From: Candidatus Pacearchaeota archaeon
GTDB taxonomy: Archaea; Nanobdellota; Nanobdellia; Pacearchaeales; GW2011-AR1
Reading direction: 5' to 3'
Assembly: GCA_023142835.1 (NCBI GenBank)
Contig: JAGLIS010000011.1
Location: 1 to 30,425 of the forward strand
Length of the DNA stretch: 30,425 bases
Translations under genes and position numbers: made by a program
The notes under the pieces: model-generated
Database searches by the model: none
The model's input: only the letters and a program-made list of their open reading frames with translations
Told to the model about the DNA's origin: nothing
Shown here: in pieces, positions 22,461 to 29,172 of the stretch
Layout: each line of letters starts with the position of its first letter
Numbering within the stretch: the first letter of the stretch is position 1

Positions 22461-22646
22461 ATGGCACATAAAATAGATGTAGATAAAGAAAAGTGTATTG
22501 GGTGCGGGGCTTGTGTTTCGATTTGTCCGGATTCTTTTGAGATGAAAGATGGAAAGGCGTTTGCTACGAAGGCTGAAGTTGAAAAGTTGACTTGTGAGAA
22601 GGATGCCGAGTCTGGATGTCCAGTTGATGCGATTAAAGTTAATTAG
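22461..22646 (+). CDS. ferredoxin, single [4Fe-4S] cluster
   Basis: 61 residues. The cluster motif is C12-x2-C15-x2-C18 with C22 before P, and the fourth ligand is expected at C54 in GCPVDAI. The remaining pair (C22, C45) likely forms a disulfide, as in the Thermotoga maritima ferredoxin that this sequence closely resembles in layout. It carries low-potential electrons in the cytosol; possible partners nearby are the radical SAM enzyme at 23465 and the Isc system that would build its cluster. Its stop lies 5 nt from the stop of the convergent TrmB-like gene. Cysteine roles are inferred from the family. Confidence 0.93.
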   Translation: MAHKIDVDKEKCIGCGACVSICPDSFEMKDGKAFATKAEVEKLTCEKDAESGCPVDAIKVN

Positions 22647-22651
22647 GATAT

Positions 22652-23341
22652 TTACAAATTTTCCCACAATAAATCAAACATCAATTTATAAGTGTCATAA
22701 AAATTCTTTTCATTAATCAAAATTCCAATCAGTTCTTTTTCTTCCAAAGATATCATAGCTATCTTTCCATTGTATAGCCATGTCGCAGTTTTAATTTTAT
22801 TTTTAATAAGTTTGTATTCGGCGGTTTTATCTATGGGTTGAGTCTCGCTTATTAATTTCACTTTAATTCCTTTTTTCTTTCTTCTATCAACAAAGTGAGG
22901 GAGATAATATTCAAATAATTTTAGGAGGTGTTCTTTTGAAGCCATACAGGAGAATGATTTTGACTCTTGGAGAATATTTTCGAAGATTGTTTTAATTCCA
23001 TCTTTCCCAGTATAAACTTCTACCTTTGGTCTTTTGGTTACGCTCGAGGATATGGAGTTTAGTTCGGGTAAAATTTTTTGGACTAAGGCTTCTCTTTCTT
23101 TTAACATTGCTATTAATTTATTTGGCTGGGTGGCTTGGTAAAACTTTTTTCCGGATTGAATTGTGTAGCTGACGAATCCTTTTTGTTCTAGGGATTTTAA
23201 TAAGTCATAAGCTGAAGTCCTGTTTAATTTTGCGAAGTTTGCTATGTTTTGAACGAGGGCACTTCCCATTTGGAGATTTGATAAATATATTTTTACTTCT
23301 TTATCTGTGAGTCCGAGAGATTTTAAGGCTTGTTCTTTCAT
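22652..23341 (-). CDS. TrmB-family transcriptional regulator
   Basis: 229 residues. The N-terminal winged helix (about 1-75; LGLTDKEVKIYLSNLQMGSALVQNIANFAKLNRTSAYDLLKSLEQKGFV) is diagnostic of TrmB regulators. A short coiled linker (LKEREALVQKILPELNSI) leads to a C-terminal phospholipase-D-like domain (VEVYTGKDGIKTIFENIL onward). TrmB proteins sense sugars in Thermococcales; here the effector is unknown and the C-terminal sugar-binding extension of true TrmB is missing. A TATA box at 23361-23370 on the minus strand gives a leaderless start at 23341. It is divergent from the radical SAM gene across 123 nt with an inverted repeat TGTCG-N8-CGACA at 23373-23390. Confidence 0.9.
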   Translation of the reverse strand: MKEQALKSLGLTDKEVKIYLSNLQMGSALVQNIANFAKLNRTSAYDLLKSLEQKGFVSYTIQSGKKFYQATQPNKLIAMLKEREALVQKILPELNSISSSVTKRPKVEVYTGKDGIKTIFENILQESKSFSCMASKEHLLKLFEYYLPHFVDRRKKKGIKVKLISETQPIDKTAEYKLIKNKIKTATWLYNGKIAMISLEEKELIGILINEKNFYDTYKLMFDLLWENL

Positions 23342-23464
23342 GGTTTTGTCATAGTATTTAGATATATAAATATGTCGTTTGGTTTCGACAACAAATGTTT
23401 ATATGGTTTATGTTGTTATGATTTTTATCCCAAGGGAAAAAGAGTTCTGTGATATTGAAGAAAA

Positions 23465-24448
23465 ATGGGAAAAGTCAAAAATTTGTTAAGAGGATATCAT
23501 TATCCGATAGAGGTGTATTCGGAGAATCAGAGAAAAGGAGGGTTCACTCAGTTGTCTTTAGATTTGTCTTCTAAATGTAATTATAGATGTGATTGGTGTT
23601 TTAATTCAGATATCTTAGGTAAGGACTCGGAAGATTTGCTCAGCTTAAAAGAGAAAAAATGTTTATTAGAGCAGTCTATCAAGCTTGGCGCGAAAACATT
23701 AGTTATCCCGGGGACAGGGGAGCCCACATTAGATAAAGACTTTTATCCTCTGATAGAATATGCCCATGAGTTGGGTCTTACTACGGTAGTTTATTCAAAC
23801 TTGACTGGGAACTTAGATAAGAATTTAATTAAGAAATTATTTGAGAACGATGTTTCTGTCGGAGTTAAATTTGATTCAAATTGTTCTGAATATTTTGAAA
23901 AGAGATACCATGCAAATAAAAAAGATTTTCATAAATTTTTTGAAAATCTTCAATATCTTTCAGAAATATATAGTCAATCTTATAACCCAGATAGGGAGGT
24001 TCATAGAGTAGCTTTCAATAGCGTTTTGACTCATGAGAACAAAGAGAGTTTGTCCGATTTGGGATCATGGGGCAAGGGGTTTTGGGCTCCTCTTTTTATA
24101 AGGCCAGTAAAGCCAGTAACTTGGGCATCCAAAAATCCTGAGCTGTGGAAAAGATTAGGAAATAAAACAGGAGGGGATTTCCCAGATCAAGAACTTGTTG
24201 AGTTGGCGGAAAAACACAATACTTTATTTTCTCCTTCTAGTACACTTGAAAATCATTGTGCGATTTATTCATTTGGGCTAACTGTAAAGAATAATGGAGA
24301 TATTCAGATTTGCCCGGATCATCATGAGTCTAGGGGATATTTTGGGAATGTTCGAGATGTGGATTTGAAAGAGGTTATGAAAAAATTGAATTCTCAAAGA
24401 AAGATACAGCCAGGGTATTGTGTTATGTTGCCTGACGTTAAACATTAG
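23465..24448 (+). CDS. radical SAM protein with C-terminal cysteine cluster
   Basis: 327 residues. The [4Fe-4S]/SAM motif is C38-x3-C42-x2-C45 (CNYRCDWC), with the SAM-binding GTGEPT at 83-88. The C-terminal part has cysteines in NHCAIYSFG, IQICPDHHESRGYFGN and GYCVMLPD, with the G-x-V spacing of a SPASM-like auxiliary cluster domain. Proteins of this kind modify peptides or mature enzymes; no clear peptide substrate lies beside it, apart from a doubtful 23-codon ORF overlapping its start. A TATA box at about 23398-23404 predicts a leader of roughly 40 nt. It is upstream of the Isc operon and divergent from the TrmB regulator. Exact reaction unknown. Confidence 0.85.
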   Translation: MGKVKNLLRGYHYPIEVYSENQRKGGFTQLSLDLSSKCNYRCDWCFNSDILGKDSEDLLSLKEKKCLLEQSIKLGAKTLVIPGTGEPTLDKDFYPLIEYAHELGLTTVVYSNLTGNLDKNLIKKLFENDVSVGVKFDSNCSEYFEKRYHANKKDFHKFFENLQYLSEIYSQSYNPDREVHRVAFNSVLTHENKESLSDLGSWGKGFWAPLFIRPVKPVTWASKNPELWKRLGNKTGGDFPDQELVELAEKHNTLFSPSSTLENHCAIYSFGLTVKNNGDIQICPDHHESRGYFGNVRDVDLKEVMKKLNSQRKIQPGYCVMLPDVKH

Positions 24449-24470
24449 AGTATATTTGTTATTTTCCGAT

Positions 24471-24502
24471 ATTTTTATAAAGGAAAGTTAACTATAGTTA
24501 AC
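24471..24502 (+). promoter_or_regulatory. Isc operon promoter with perfect 16-bp palindrome
   Basis: The TATA box ATTTTTATAA (24471-24480) is followed by GTTAACTATAGTTAAC (24487-24502), a perfect palindrome that ends exactly at the base before ATG 24503. It covers the expected transcription start. A bound dimeric HTH regulator, most simply the product of the next gene, would block transcription. Confidence 0.65.
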
Positions 24503-24868
24503 ATGTATTTATTACCTCAGGAGATTGAAGTTTGGTATATTATTCCGGCTGTTCGGAAGGAGTTAGCGAAGCTGTTGACTCAGCGATATGAAATGAGTTA
24601 TGAGCGAGCTGGAAAGATTCTAGGAATTAGTAAGGCTGCGGTTTCGCAATATTTATCTAATAAGAGGGCGAATAAAATTGAGCTGAGTTCCGAAGTGAAA
24701 AAAGAGATTGTAAAGTCTGCTACGGTTATTGTGAATGATCAGAAAAATATGTTAGGTGAAATGCAGAGAATTTTGAAGTATATAAAAGATAAGAAATGTT
24801 TGTGCGACGTTTGTAAAAAATATAATAAGGATATATTAAATTATTGTGGGTGTGAGCCTAAGTATTAA
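24503..24868 (+). CDS. HTH transcriptional regulator with C-terminal cysteine cluster (likely Fe-S sensor)
   Basis: 121 residues. The helix-turn-helix is about 32-53 (SYERAGKILGISKAAVSQYLS), preceded by IPAVRKELAKLL, as in the predicted archaeal regulators of COG2522. The C-terminus has five cysteines (C99, C101, C104, C115, C117: CLCDVCKK...YCGC) that could bind an Fe-S cluster. It is the first gene of the Isc operon, with iscS starting 1 nt after its stop. By analogy with bacterial IscR it may sense cluster supply and repress the operon through the palindrome at 24487-24502; this is inference. It is unrelated to IscR in sequence. Confidence 0.8.
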   Translation: MYLLPQEIEVWYIIPAVRKELAKLLTQRYEMSYERAGKILGISKAAVSQYLSNKRANKIELSSEVKKEIVKSATVIVNDQKNMLGEMQRILKYIKDKKCLCDVCKKYNKDILNYCGCEPKY

Positions 24869-24869
24869 T

Positions 24870-26042
24870 ATGGAGAAAATTTATTTAGATAATGCGGCAA
24901 CTACGAAAGTTGATGAGAGAGTCTTGAAGGCGATGCAACCATTTTTTTTGGAGAAATTTGGTAATGCATCTTCGCAACATTCTTTAGGACAGGAAGCAGA
25001 GATGGCTCTTGAAGAGAGTAGGGATGTAATTGCTAAGTCGATTAGAGCGAAATCTGACGAGATATTTTTTACAAGTAGTGGAACCGAGTCGAATAACTGG
25101 GTGATTAAAGGGGTTGGATTTGAGAATCTTGCTTCTGGGAAGAATCATATTATTACTACAAAAATTGAACATGATTGTATTTTGAATTCGTGTCGTTGGA
25201 TGGAGAAACAAGGCTTTGAGATTACTTATCTTGATGTCGATAAGGAGGGTTTTGTAAATCCTTCTGATGTTAGAAATGCGATTAGTGATAAGACTTTGCT
25301 TGTCTCAGTTATTCATGGTAATAATGAGATTGGAACGATTCAGGATATAGAAACGATTGGAAAAATTTGTAGGGATAAGGGGGTTTATTTTCATGTAGAT
25401 GCTTGCCAGAGTTATACGAAGGTTCCGATTGATGTTCGAAAACAAAATCTTGATCTTGTTACGCTTAATGCTCATAAGATTAACGGACCGAAGGGTGTTG
25501 GGGCACTTTATATTCGAGAAGGAGTAAAAATTTCTCCGTTGATTCATGGAGGAAATCAGGAGTCTAAGATGAGAAGTGGGACGGAAAATATCCATGGGAT
25601 TGTTGGTTTTGCAAAGGCGGTGAAAATTTCTAGTTCGGGAAATATTAGAAAAATGGCTAAACTTCGAGATAAGTTAATTCGTGAGATTTCAAAAATTCCG
25701 CATTCTAAACTTAATGGTCCCGAGGGAGATAAGAGACTTTGTAATAATATTAATTTTTTATTCGAGGCTGTTGAAGGTGAGGCTGTTGGCGCATATCTTG
25801 ATATAAATAAAATTTGTTCGTCGACTGGCTCTGCTTGTTCTTCCCATAATCTTAAACCAAGTCATGTTTTGAAGGCTATTGGTGTTTCTCCTATGAATTT
25901 AAATAGTTCTATAAGGCTTAGTCTTAGTAAGGATAATACTGAAAAGGAAATAGATTATGTTATTGAAACTCTCAGGAATATTATTTTTAAACTTAGGAAA
26001 GTTTCGCCGTTTAAATTAAAATATGATGGAAAAGAAAAATAA
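24870..26042 (+). CDS. iscS: cysteine desulfurase IscS/NifS
   Basis: 390 residues from ATG 24870, which lies 1 nt after the regulator's stop; upstream GTG codons overlap that gene and are less likely. The PLP lysine is K203 (NAHKINGPKG), and the catalytic sulfur-carrying cysteine is C323 in STGSACSSHN. Other landmarks: YLDNAATTKVDERVL (5-19), SSGTESNN (69-76), VIHGNNEIGTIQDI, HVDACQSYTKVPID and RSGTENIHGIVGFAKA. It converts cysteine to alanine and a persulfide for Fe-S assembly on IscU. The active-site loop length fits the IscS (group I) type. The DUF1858 gene begins inside its last 20 nt. Confidence 0.95.
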   Translation: MEKIYLDNAATTKVDERVLKAMQPFFLEKFGNASSQHSLGQEAEMALEESRDVIAKSIRAKSDEIFFTSSGTESNNWVIKGVGFENLASGKNHIITTKIEHDCILNSCRWMEKQGFEITYLDVDKEGFVNPSDVRNAISDKTLLVSVIHGNNEIGTIQDIETIGKICRDKGVYFHVDACQSYTKVPIDVRKQNLDLVTLNAHKINGPKGVGALYIREGVKISPLIHGGNQESKMRSGTENIHGIVGFAKAVKISSSGNIRKMAKLRDKLIREISKIPHSKLNGPEGDKRLCNNINFLFEAVEGEAVGAYLDINKICSSTGSACSSHNLKPSHVLKAIGVSPMNLNSSIRLSLSKDNTEKEIDYVIETLRNIIFKLRKVSPFKLKYDGKEK

Positions 26043-26232
26043 ATTAATTACGAAGGATATGACTTTTGCCGAGCTAATGGGTTTGGATAGCGACGCTGCT
26101 AGAAAATTAGCTGACAGAGGTTTATTTTGTGGGGGTTGTCCTATGGCTCAGTTTGAGACGATTGAGAATGGTGCTTTGGCTCATGGTGTGGATGTTGATG
26201 AGTTAATTAAAGAATTGAACAGAGATGAATAA
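26023..26232 (+). CDS. DUF1858 small redox protein in the Isc operon
   Basis: 69 residues. It matches the DUF1858 domain (hybrid-cluster-protein-associated redox disulfide): TKDMTFAELMGLDSDAARKLADRGLFCGGCPMAQFETIENGALAHGVD. The C36-G-G-C39 pair is the presumed redox or metal site. The ATG overlaps the end of iscS by 20 nt and its stop overlaps the iscU start by 8 nt, so it is translated with both. A role in delivering electrons or handling sulfur during cluster assembly is inferred from position; no function is established for the family. Confidence 0.85.
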   Translation: MMEKKNKLITKDMTFAELMGLDSDAARKLADRGLFCGGCPMAQFETIENGALAHGVDVDELIKELNRDE

Positions 26233-26599
26233 TTTAGTATATAATAAGAATGTTCTTGACCATTTTCAAAATCCTCGAAATATGGGTGTGATGGAAAATG
26301 CCGACGCTGAGGCGACTGTTGGAAATCCTACATGTGGGGATGTTATGAAAATAATGATTAAGGTTGAGGGAGATAGGATTGAAGATATTAATTTTCAGAC
26401 GATGGGTTGTGTTGCGGCGATTGCTACTTCATCGATGGTAACTGAAATGGCGAAGGGAAAAAGTTTGGATGAAGCTAAAAAGATTACTAATAAAGATGTT
26501 GCGAAAGCATTGGGTGAATTACCTCCGATAAAAGTTCATTGTTCTAATTTAGCTGCGGATGCTTTGAAGAAAGCGATTGAAAGTTTAAATAAAAAATAA
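26225..26599 (+). CDS. iscU: Fe-S cluster scaffold protein IscU
   Basis: 124 residues. The three scaffold cysteines are C37 (NPTCGD), C62 (MGCVAAIA) and C106 (VHCSNLA), with D39 also conserved. It accepts sulfide from IscS and iron to build [2Fe-2S]/[4Fe-4S] clusters in the cytosol. The usual LPPVK chaperone-binding motif appears as LPPIK just before HC106, although no HscA/HscB is in the window. It is the last gene of the operon; a long hairpin overlaps its stop codon. Confidence 0.95.
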   Translation: MNNLVYNKNVLDHFQNPRNMGVMENADAEATVGNPTCGDVMKIMIKVEGDRIEDINFQTMGCVAAIATSSMVTEMAKGKSLDEAKKITNKDVAKALGELPPIKVHCSNLAADALKKAIESLNKK

Positions 26600-26635
26600 T
26601 GAATCTCCGACGCTCCCTAACGAGGGAGATTCATT
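26598..26635. terminator. bidirectional terminator hairpin between iscU and the convergent small gene
   Basis: AATGAATCTCC (26598-26608) pairs with GGAGATTCATT (26625-26635), 11 bp; an alternative stem CTCCCT-AACG-AGGGAG lies inside. It starts on the iscU stop codon. On the minus strand it is followed by TATTTTTTATTT, the form of an intrinsic terminator. Confidence 0.6.
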
Positions 26636-26674
26636 GAATATGATTAAATTAAAAAATAATAATTTTTAAAGTGT

Positions 26675-26851
26675 TTACTTTTTCTTTTTGACGACTTTCT
26701 TTACAACCTTCTTCTTAACGACTTTCTTTACAACCTTCTTCTTCTTGCCGCCTCTCGCCATCTTAGCTTCGCAAACGCTTCCAGTACCATCTACATAATA
26801 TAGAAATCCTGGTTTTCGTTCAATAACATTCTTAGCAATAACTTTTCCCAT
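26675..26851 (-). CDS. 58-residue basic protein with Lys/Val repeat tail
   Basis: Too short for common ORF cut-offs, but well supported: ATG 26849-26851 is preceded by a GGAGG Shine-Dalgarno sequence (26861-26865) and an AT-rich promoter (ATTTAAATATAAAA, about 26905-26918). The N-terminal half (MGKVIAKNVIERKPGFLYYV, then DGTGSVCEAKMARGG) forms a small beta-rich domain with one cysteine. The C-terminal half is only Lys and Val, built from a 9-residue unit repeated twice. Such tails bind nucleic acids in histone H1-like and HU-like proteins, so a DNA- or RNA-binding role is inferred. I believe similar proteins occur in related DPANN genomes, but I cannot name a family. Confidence 0.75.
   Translation of the reverse strand: MGKVIAKNVIERKPGFLYYVDGTGSVCEAKMARGGKKKKVVKKVVKKKVVKKVVKKKK
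26691..26744 (-). repeat. 27-nt tandem repeat encoding the Lys/Val tail
   Basis: Two 27-nt units (26691-26717 and 26718-26744) differ only at the last base. They encode the K-K-K-V-V-K-K-V-V periodicity. Confidence 0.7.
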
Positions 26852-26963
26852 TTTTTTTAACCTCCTTTTTATCTTTTGTATTAAGATAAATCTACTAACT
26901 TGATTTTATATTTAAATGTTTCTATTGTCGACAAAATTGTTTCTCGTCGAGGATTTGTCATTT

Positions 26964-27254
26964 TTATGTAGTCCTTGGAATCTCTAAGATGTACTTTCCC
27001 CTACCTGAAATATTAAGTTTCCAAGTTTTGACGTCAGTAACTTTTGTTGAACGCATTTTGTCGTCGAGCCAGATTGCTGTGAAGGGTTTGCAGAAAAAGG
27101 AAGTTATGGTGGCATTCATTTTTTTTGGAATAACAAACAAGAGTGGGGGAGATTTTCTTCGGAACATTAATCCTGTAGATAAAATTGAAACTTGTTTTAC
27201 CATAAGTTTTCTCTTTTCCCCTTTAATAAAATAAGTTATTTCTTTTAGAACCAT
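26964..27254 (-). CDS. DUF192 family protein
   Basis: 96 residues. Matches DUF192 (COG1430): STGLMFRRKSPPLLFVIPKK (26-45), then the SFFCKPFTAIWLDDKMRST segment and a closing GRGKYILEIP. Family members are small beta-barrel proteins, often exported, of unknown function; this one has no signal peptide and begins directly with a strand, so it is probably cytosolic. Its ATG overlaps the stop of the metallopeptidase gene by 10 nt, making it the last member of the ychF operon. Slightly shorter than usual. Confidence 0.8.
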   Translation of the reverse strand: MVLKEITYFIKGEKRKLMVKQVSILSTGLMFRRKSPPLLFVIPKKMNATITSFFCKPFTAIWLDDKMRSTKVTDVKTWKLNISGRGKYILEIPRTT

Positions 27255-27679
27255 TTATTCTCCTTGTCGCTTGATACGTTTCGAGATTCATAGAGTGCAG
27301 TATCTTTTTTTAAGTTGCAATAATGGTTATAAACTTGTTCGACGGATTTGTCATGGACTTTATTGTGGTGGATGAATCCTCCTCCGAAAGATTTTGGAAT
27401 ATGCATAAGCTCGTGGATGGTTACTCTTAATTGTTCGTCTTGAGGAAGTTTGTCGAATTTTTCTGAGATGACTTCAATCAGATAAAATCCTTTTTTCCTT
27501 CCCATACCGATTTGCATTGCTTTACCGAGGGCGTGACATCTGGCGATTGTTCTCCTCGCTGATGAGCCGAAACTTCTAATGAATGCGACGTGTTCTAAAA
27601 GGATGTGGTTCCATTCGAGTTTTTCTACAATTTCTTCAGCAAGTTTTTGTATATCTGGTGCGTGAGTATATTTTATCAT
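27245..27679 (-). CDS. putative metallopeptidase (phage-metallopeptidase-like family)
   Basis: 144 residues. The zinc motif is H89-E-L-M-H93 in TIHELMHIPKSFGGGFIHH, with a third ligand probably H104 or H105. HELxHIPxxFGGG is the signature I know from the 'putative phage metallopeptidase' family found in archaea and phages. The N-terminal half (FIRSFGSSARRTIARCHALGKAMQIGMG) is also characteristic. No signal peptide, so cytosolic. It overlaps DUF167 upstream by 4 nt and DUF192 downstream by 10 nt. Substrate unknown. An integrated phage origin is possible but nothing else viral is nearby. Confidence 0.8.
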   Translation of the reverse strand: MIKYTHAPDIQKLAEEIVEKLEWNHILLEHVAFIRSFGSSARRTIARCHALGKAMQIGMGRKKGFYLIEVISEKFDKLPQDEQLRVTIHELMHIPKSFGGGFIHHNKVHDKSVEQVYNHYCNLKKDTALYESRNVSSDKENKWF

Positions 27680-27885
27680 ATTATTTCTATTACTTTTCTT
27701 TTAGATGTAAAACCTTTGACAATGTTTATTTCTTTTTTGTAATGTTTTTTTAATAAATTTATTAGTTCTTTATTAGCTTTGTTCTCTTCAGGAGATTTTT
27801 TTAAGAAAACTTTGTATTCGTCCTCGGAGATTTTTTGTATTTCTTGTCTTCCTGAATTTGGTTGGACTTTTATATTTAGTTTCAT
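27676..27885 (-). CDS. DUF167 (YggU-like) family protein
   Basis: 69 residues. The N-terminal LNIKVQPNSGRQEI and the SPEENKANKELINLLKKHYKK segment with VKGFTSKRKVIEI match DUF167/YggU, a small alpha/beta fold of unknown function. It lies 32 nt after ychF and overlaps the metallopeptidase gene by 4 nt (ATGA type). Confidence 0.88.
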   Translation of the reverse strand: MKLNIKVQPNSGRQEIQKISEDEYKVFLKKSPEENKANKELINLLKKHYKKEINIVKGFTSKRKVIEII

Positions 27886-27917
27886 AGGGGAAGTTAGGGA
27901 GTAGAAGTTATAAGGTT

Positions 27918-29099
27918 TTAGCTTGTCATAATCTCAATTCCATCTCGATGTTTTAAGGGATGGTTTTTCCCGACGGGTTGCTTTGTTCTGACGTCTATTG
28001 CCTTTATGAATTTGTCTCCTATATCTGTGTGTAAGTGGTATGCGAAATCTAATGCTGTTGAGTTCTTGGGAAGAAGAAAGCAATCAGGAAGAACGTTGCC
28101 TTTGCTGTCTGCGAGTTTTGAACCTGCTGGGAAAATTGCTATATATCCCAAGAGGTCTAAGACGCCTTTGTCTAAAATTTCTTGGATCCCTGTCGAACCG
28201 TAAACATCAAAAATATTTTTTTGGATAGACTCTAAGGCGGACTTTTGTTTTTCGTTTACCTTATTCTCATTAATTGTAAAACTTGACGAACCTTGAACGT
28301 AATTGATTAGTTCGGCTTTTGCAGCTTGTCTTAATGAAAGTTCTGCGTCTGCTGAACATGGGATAATTAAAATTTCAGGGAATTCTTTTTTTAATCTTTC
28401 TAAATTTTCTTTTGCCGAGGGTTTGTCGATTTTATTTGCTGCGATTAACATTGGTTTAGTTAAGTGTCTTAGTGTTTTCGTAAAATTTTCTAAATCTCCT
28501 TCTGACCATAAAGCTGGTTGCTCAGGATCAAGTTTTAGTTTTATTAAGGCTGATTTTACATCACCTTCTGAGACTCTTAATCCTGAGAATTGTTTTGCTA
28601 CAGCTTCGGGAAAATTTTGTTTTGTAGATTGAATTGTTCTCGAGAGTTTATTCCAAACTTTTTCAAAAATATCTCTATACCATTTATTCAATTCGTTTTC
28701 TAACATTTTTACATCTTGCACCGGGTCTCCTTCACCTTCTCGTCCTTCAATATCTGTTGTTCCCGAGATGTCTACGATTTGAATAAATAAATCAGCTTGT
28801 CTTAAACTATCGAGAAACTTATTTCCAAGCCCTTTTCCTTCTGATGCACCCTCTACTAATCCCGCCACATCCATTAATTCTACTGGGACAAATCGTGTTT
28901 CTCCGGTGCAGAATCCTGTTCGAGGATTGCATTTTACTCCGAGTTCTTTACATAACGCATTAACTCTAACATATCCCATTCCATGGTTTGGTTCTATTGT
29001 CGCAAAAGGGTAAGAAGCGATTAAGACGTCTGCTAGCGTAGCTGCCTTAAAGAATGTAGATTTTCCGCAAGAGGGTTTCCCCACCAATCCGAGTAACAT
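27918..29099 (-). CDS. ychF: YchF/OLA1-related GTPase, archaeal type
   Basis: 393 residues. P-loop G7-K-P-S-C-G-K-S-T15, switch region ATIEPNHG, G3 as DVAGLVEGASEGKGLGNKFLD, and nucleotide-base motif NKID in AANKIDKPS. The C-terminal TGS domain (about 310-393; FLLPKNSTALDFAYHLHTDIGDKFIKAID) binds RNA or ribosomes in relatives. Bacterial YchF prefers ATP because its NKxD is altered; the intact NKID here suggests GTP. The insertion with RTGFCTGETRFVPVELMDVAG is typical of the archaeal/Ygr210 branch. A role in translation is inferred. It heads an operon with DUF167, a metallopeptidase and DUF192. Confidence 0.93.
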   Translation of the reverse strand: MLLGLVGKPSCGKSTFFKAATLADVLIASYPFATIEPNHGMGYVRVNALCKELGVKCNPRTGFCTGETRFVPVELMDVAGLVEGASEGKGLGNKFLDSLRQADLFIQIVDISGTTDIEGREGEGDPVQDVKMLENELNKWYRDIFEKVWNKLSRTIQSTKQNFPEAVAKQFSGLRVSEGDVKSALIKLKLDPEQPALWSEGDLENFTKTLRHLTKPMLIAANKIDKPSAKENLERLKKEFPEILIIPCSADAELSLRQAAKAELINYVQGSSSFTINENKVNEKQKSALESIQKNIFDVYGSTGIQEILDKGVLDLLGYIAIFPAGSKLADSKGNVLPDCFLLPKNSTALDFAYHLHTDIGDKFIKAIDVRTKQPVGKNHPLKHRDGIEIMTS

Positions 29100-29172
29100 A
29101 GAATAAATGACCTTGAGGAGTTTTTAGAGTTTTTGGAATGGAAGAATATAAGTTAGAGTGATAATTTGTATT

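Noticed and set aside
26989..27234. 81-residue plus-strand ORF
   Set aside because: Antisense to the DUF192 gene, which has a recognisable family pattern and overlaps its operon neighbour.
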